Below are positions 5,216 to 6,775 of a stretch of 6,775 nucleotides of DNA, piece after piece (the first letter of the stretch is position 1; every line of letters begins with the position of its first letter). This DNA is from DASPLH01 sp035627675. Lineage in GTDB: Bacteria > Acidobacteriota > Terriglobia > Terriglobales > Acidobacteriaceae. Below the pieces are notes generated by a model, which was given only the letters and a program-made list of their open reading frames with translations, made no database searches and was not told the DNA's origin. The position numbers and the translations under genes were made by a program. The stretch is taken from assembly GCA_035627675.1 (NCBI GenBank), contig DASPLH010000060.1:1-6775 (forward strand), read 5' to 3'.

Positions 5216-5895
5216 CGCCACTCGCCAGAACCCGTCGCCTGCTGTTCCAGAATCTCGGTCTGAAGATCGTGTCGCTGGCCATTGCCATCGCGGTCTGGTG
5301 GGGCGTTGCGCGCGATCCGGTGGTCGAAATTCCTATCACCACCTCGGTCGAGTTCCACCATGTGCCGGACGGGCTGGAGATCAGTTCGGAGTCCATCCCG
5401 CAGGCGCAGATCCGCGTTCGAGGGCCGGCGCGGGTCATCCGCGACCTGGCGCGCACGGACATTCATCCGATCATCGATCTCCAGGGCTCGACGCCCGGGG
5501 AGCGCACGTTCGACCTCACGCCTCGCCAGGTGCAGTTGCCGCACGAGATCGAGATCGTTCAGATCGTCCCCGCGCAGTTGCGCGTGAGCATCGACCGTCG
5601 CGAGCAGCGCGATGTCGATGTCCGCCCGCGCGTGCTCGGCACGTTCGCCTCGGGGTACCGCATCTCGGAAACCAGCGTGGCCCCGGCAAGGCTGACGATT
5701 GTCGGCCCGGCGCGCCGCGTGCGCTCGATCGAGAACGCGATCACGGATCCGGTCGACGCCACCGGTGTCATCGGACGCGCAACCTTCACCACCAACGCCT
5801 ACATACCCGATCCGCTCGTGCGCGTGGTGAACCCCGAGCCGATCAAGGTCACGGTTGTGACCGAAAAGACAAGTACTCGGGCAGGTATCCCATAG
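5212..5895 (+). CDS. ybbR: YbbR-like protein (CdaR), membrane-anchored partner of CdaA
   Basis: This 227-residue protein has a short basic N-terminus and one membrane segment at about 15-34, N-L-G-L-K-I-V-S-L-A-I-A-I-A-V-W-W, which is the typical YbbR anchor. Two extracytoplasmic YbbR repeats follow: about 38-127 (I-P-I-T-T-S-V-E-F, I-R-V-R-G-P-A-R-V-I, ending V-P-A-Q-L-R-V-S-I-D) and about 133-216 (V-D-V-R-P-R-V-L-G, L-T-I-V-G-P-A-R-R-V, ending P-E-P-I-K-V-T-V). The repeated 'V-x-G-P-A-R-x-V' element is easy to see. The B. subtilis CdaR has more repeats, so this is a short form. YbbR/CdaR proteins bind CdaA through the membrane and adjust c-di-AMP output. The start is TTG 5212, overlapping the cdaA stop as TTGA and preceded by GGAGG. 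The stop TAG is 5893-5895, next to glmM. Confidence 0.9.
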   Translation: MTPLARTRRLLFQNLGLKIVSLAIAIAVWWGVARDPVVEIPITTSVEFHHVPDGLEISSESIPQAQIRVRGPARVIRDLARTDIHPIIDLQGSTPGERTFDLTPRQVQLPHEIEIVQIVPAQLRVSIDRREQRDVDVRPRVLGTFASGYRISETSVAPARLTIVGPARRVRSIENAITDPVDATGVIGRATFTTNAYIPDPLVRVVNPEPIKVTVVTEKTSTRAGIP

Positions 5896-5918
5896 TGTCC
5901 TCCTCAGCGAAATCAGCG

Positions 5919-6775
5919 ATGCGACAGCTCTTTGGAACTGACGGAATCCGTGCCGTGGCGGGCGAGTACCCGCTCGACGGCCCCACAGTCACCGCCATCG
6001 GACGCGCACTCGGTGCGCGACTGAAGCGCCGCACGGAGTCTCCCCGCGTGGTCGTCGGCATGGATACGCGCGAATCCAGCGTGTGGATCGCCGACGCGCT
6101 CGCCAGCGGATTAGCCGCTTCCGGCGCGGCTTTCGAGAGCGCAGGCGTGATCACCACGCCCGGCATCGCCTACCTGACCAGGACTCACGGGTTCAACGCA
6201 GGGGTCGTGATCTCGGCGTCGCACAATCCCTGGCAGGACAACGGCATCAAGCTGTTCGGACCGAACGGCATGAAGCTCGCCGACGCCATCGAGCACGAAA
6301 TCGAACAAGACATCTTTGCCCACCTCGACGAACTCGCGAGCGGAGCCGCTCCGGTGCACGCAACCGAGGCCGGCAACGCCGCACACAGACTGGCGGACGA
6401 CTACATCGACTGGCTCTGCTCCTCCATCGATGCCACCGCGATCAGCGGCATGCGGGTGGTTGCCGATTGTGCACACGGCGCGGCAAGCGCGATCGCACCC
6501 GCGCTCTTCGAGAAGCTTGGGCTGCGCGCAGACATCATGAACGCTTCGCCTGACGGCCGGAACATCAACAGCGGGTGCGGCGCGCTCTACCCGCAGCACG
6601 TTGCCGATCACGTTCGCGACGCGGCAGGCCGGTACGACCTCGGCATCACCTTCGATGGCGACGCCGACCGCGCGCTATTCAGCGATGCCAATGGGCACGT
6701 AGTGAATGGAGACGCGGTGATGCTGGTGGCCGGACGCGACATGAAATCACGCGGCAAGCTCCCCGGCGACACCGT
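5919..6775 (+). CDS. glmM: Phosphoglucosamine mutase GlmM (3' end outside window)
   Basis: GlmM interconverts glucosamine-6-phosphate and glucosamine-1-phosphate in the cytoplasm, feeding UDP-GlcNAc for peptidoglycan and lipopolysaccharide. About 286 residues are present, well over half of the usual ~450. The family N-terminus L-F-G-T-D-G-I-R is at residues 4-11. The active loop V-I-S-A-S-H-N-P has the phosphorylated serine at S101 and is followed by Q-D-N-G-I-K-L-F-G-P-N-G. The metal loop F-D-G-D-A-D-R is at 245-251, and N-I-N-S-G-C-G precedes it near 215-221. Domains 1 and 2 are complete; the sugar-binding and C-terminal phosphate-binding domains lie beyond the window. ATG 5919 gives the family's usual start. 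An in-frame GTG at 5895 overlaps the ybbR stop (TAGTG) with GCAGG nine bases ahead and may be the true start, adding eight residues. The frame is open to the window edge with no defects. Confidence 0.93.
   Translation, partial: MRQLFGTDGIRAVAGEYPLDGPTVTAIGRALGARLKRRTESPRVVVGMDTRESSVWIADALASGLAASGAAFESAGVITTPGIAYLTRTHGFNAGVVISASHNPWQDNGIKLFGPNGMKLADAIEHEIEQDIFAHLDELASGAAPVHATEAGNAAHRLADDYIDWLCSSIDATAISGMRVVADCAHGAASAIAPALFEKLGLRADIMNASPDGRNINSGCGALYPQHVADHVRDAAGRYDLGITFDGDADRALFSDANGHVVNGDAVMLVAGRDMKSRGKLPGDT

Overview
The window looks like a chromosomal stretch from a GC-rich, Gram-negative-type bacterium. An acidobacterium (Terriglobia-like) is my best guess, based on protein style and on a cdaA-ybbR-glmM cluster in a GC-rich genome. 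That placement is inference; no taxonomic marker was searched. Most genes are roughly 63-68% GC by eye. The stretch from about 1470 to 2400 is visibly poorer, about 48-57% on hand-counted lines.

Layout, left to right: the 3' end of a TPR-repeat protein (1-345, +); a secreted seven-bladed YVTN-type beta-propeller protein (399-1598, +) whose last ~40 codons run antisense into the next gene; a compact two-gene unit on the minus strand (2158 down to 1473) encoding a ~101-aa protein of unresolved family and a 125-aa HEPN-like helical protein; a 327-bp leader with dyad elements; recA (2486-3562, +) closed by a strong GC hairpin; a minus-strand STAS-domain gene (4005-3655) convergent with recA; a 334-bp divergent spacer; and the operon cdaA-ybbR-glmM (4340 to the window end, +).

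The last three genes form the known c-di-AMP/cell-wall module. CdaA is a membrane diadenylate cyclase, YbbR (CdaR) its membrane-anchored extracytoplasmic partner, and GlmM makes glucosamine-1-phosphate for peptidoglycan and is known in Firmicutes to bind and restrain CdaA. Here the genes overlap at their junctions (TTGA, and possibly TAGTG), so translation is probably coupled. RecA handles recombination and SOS induction. The STAS protein is probably an anti-sigma-factor antagonist controlled by phosphorylation of one serine.

The accessory part is the minus-strand HEPN pair inserted between the propeller gene and recA. Its lower GC, two-base intergenic gap, own upstream dyads and intrusion into the 3' end of the propeller gene fit an acquired toxin-antitoxin-like or defence-like module. 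Function is not demonstrated by the sequence. It is the best candidate in the window for something undescribed.
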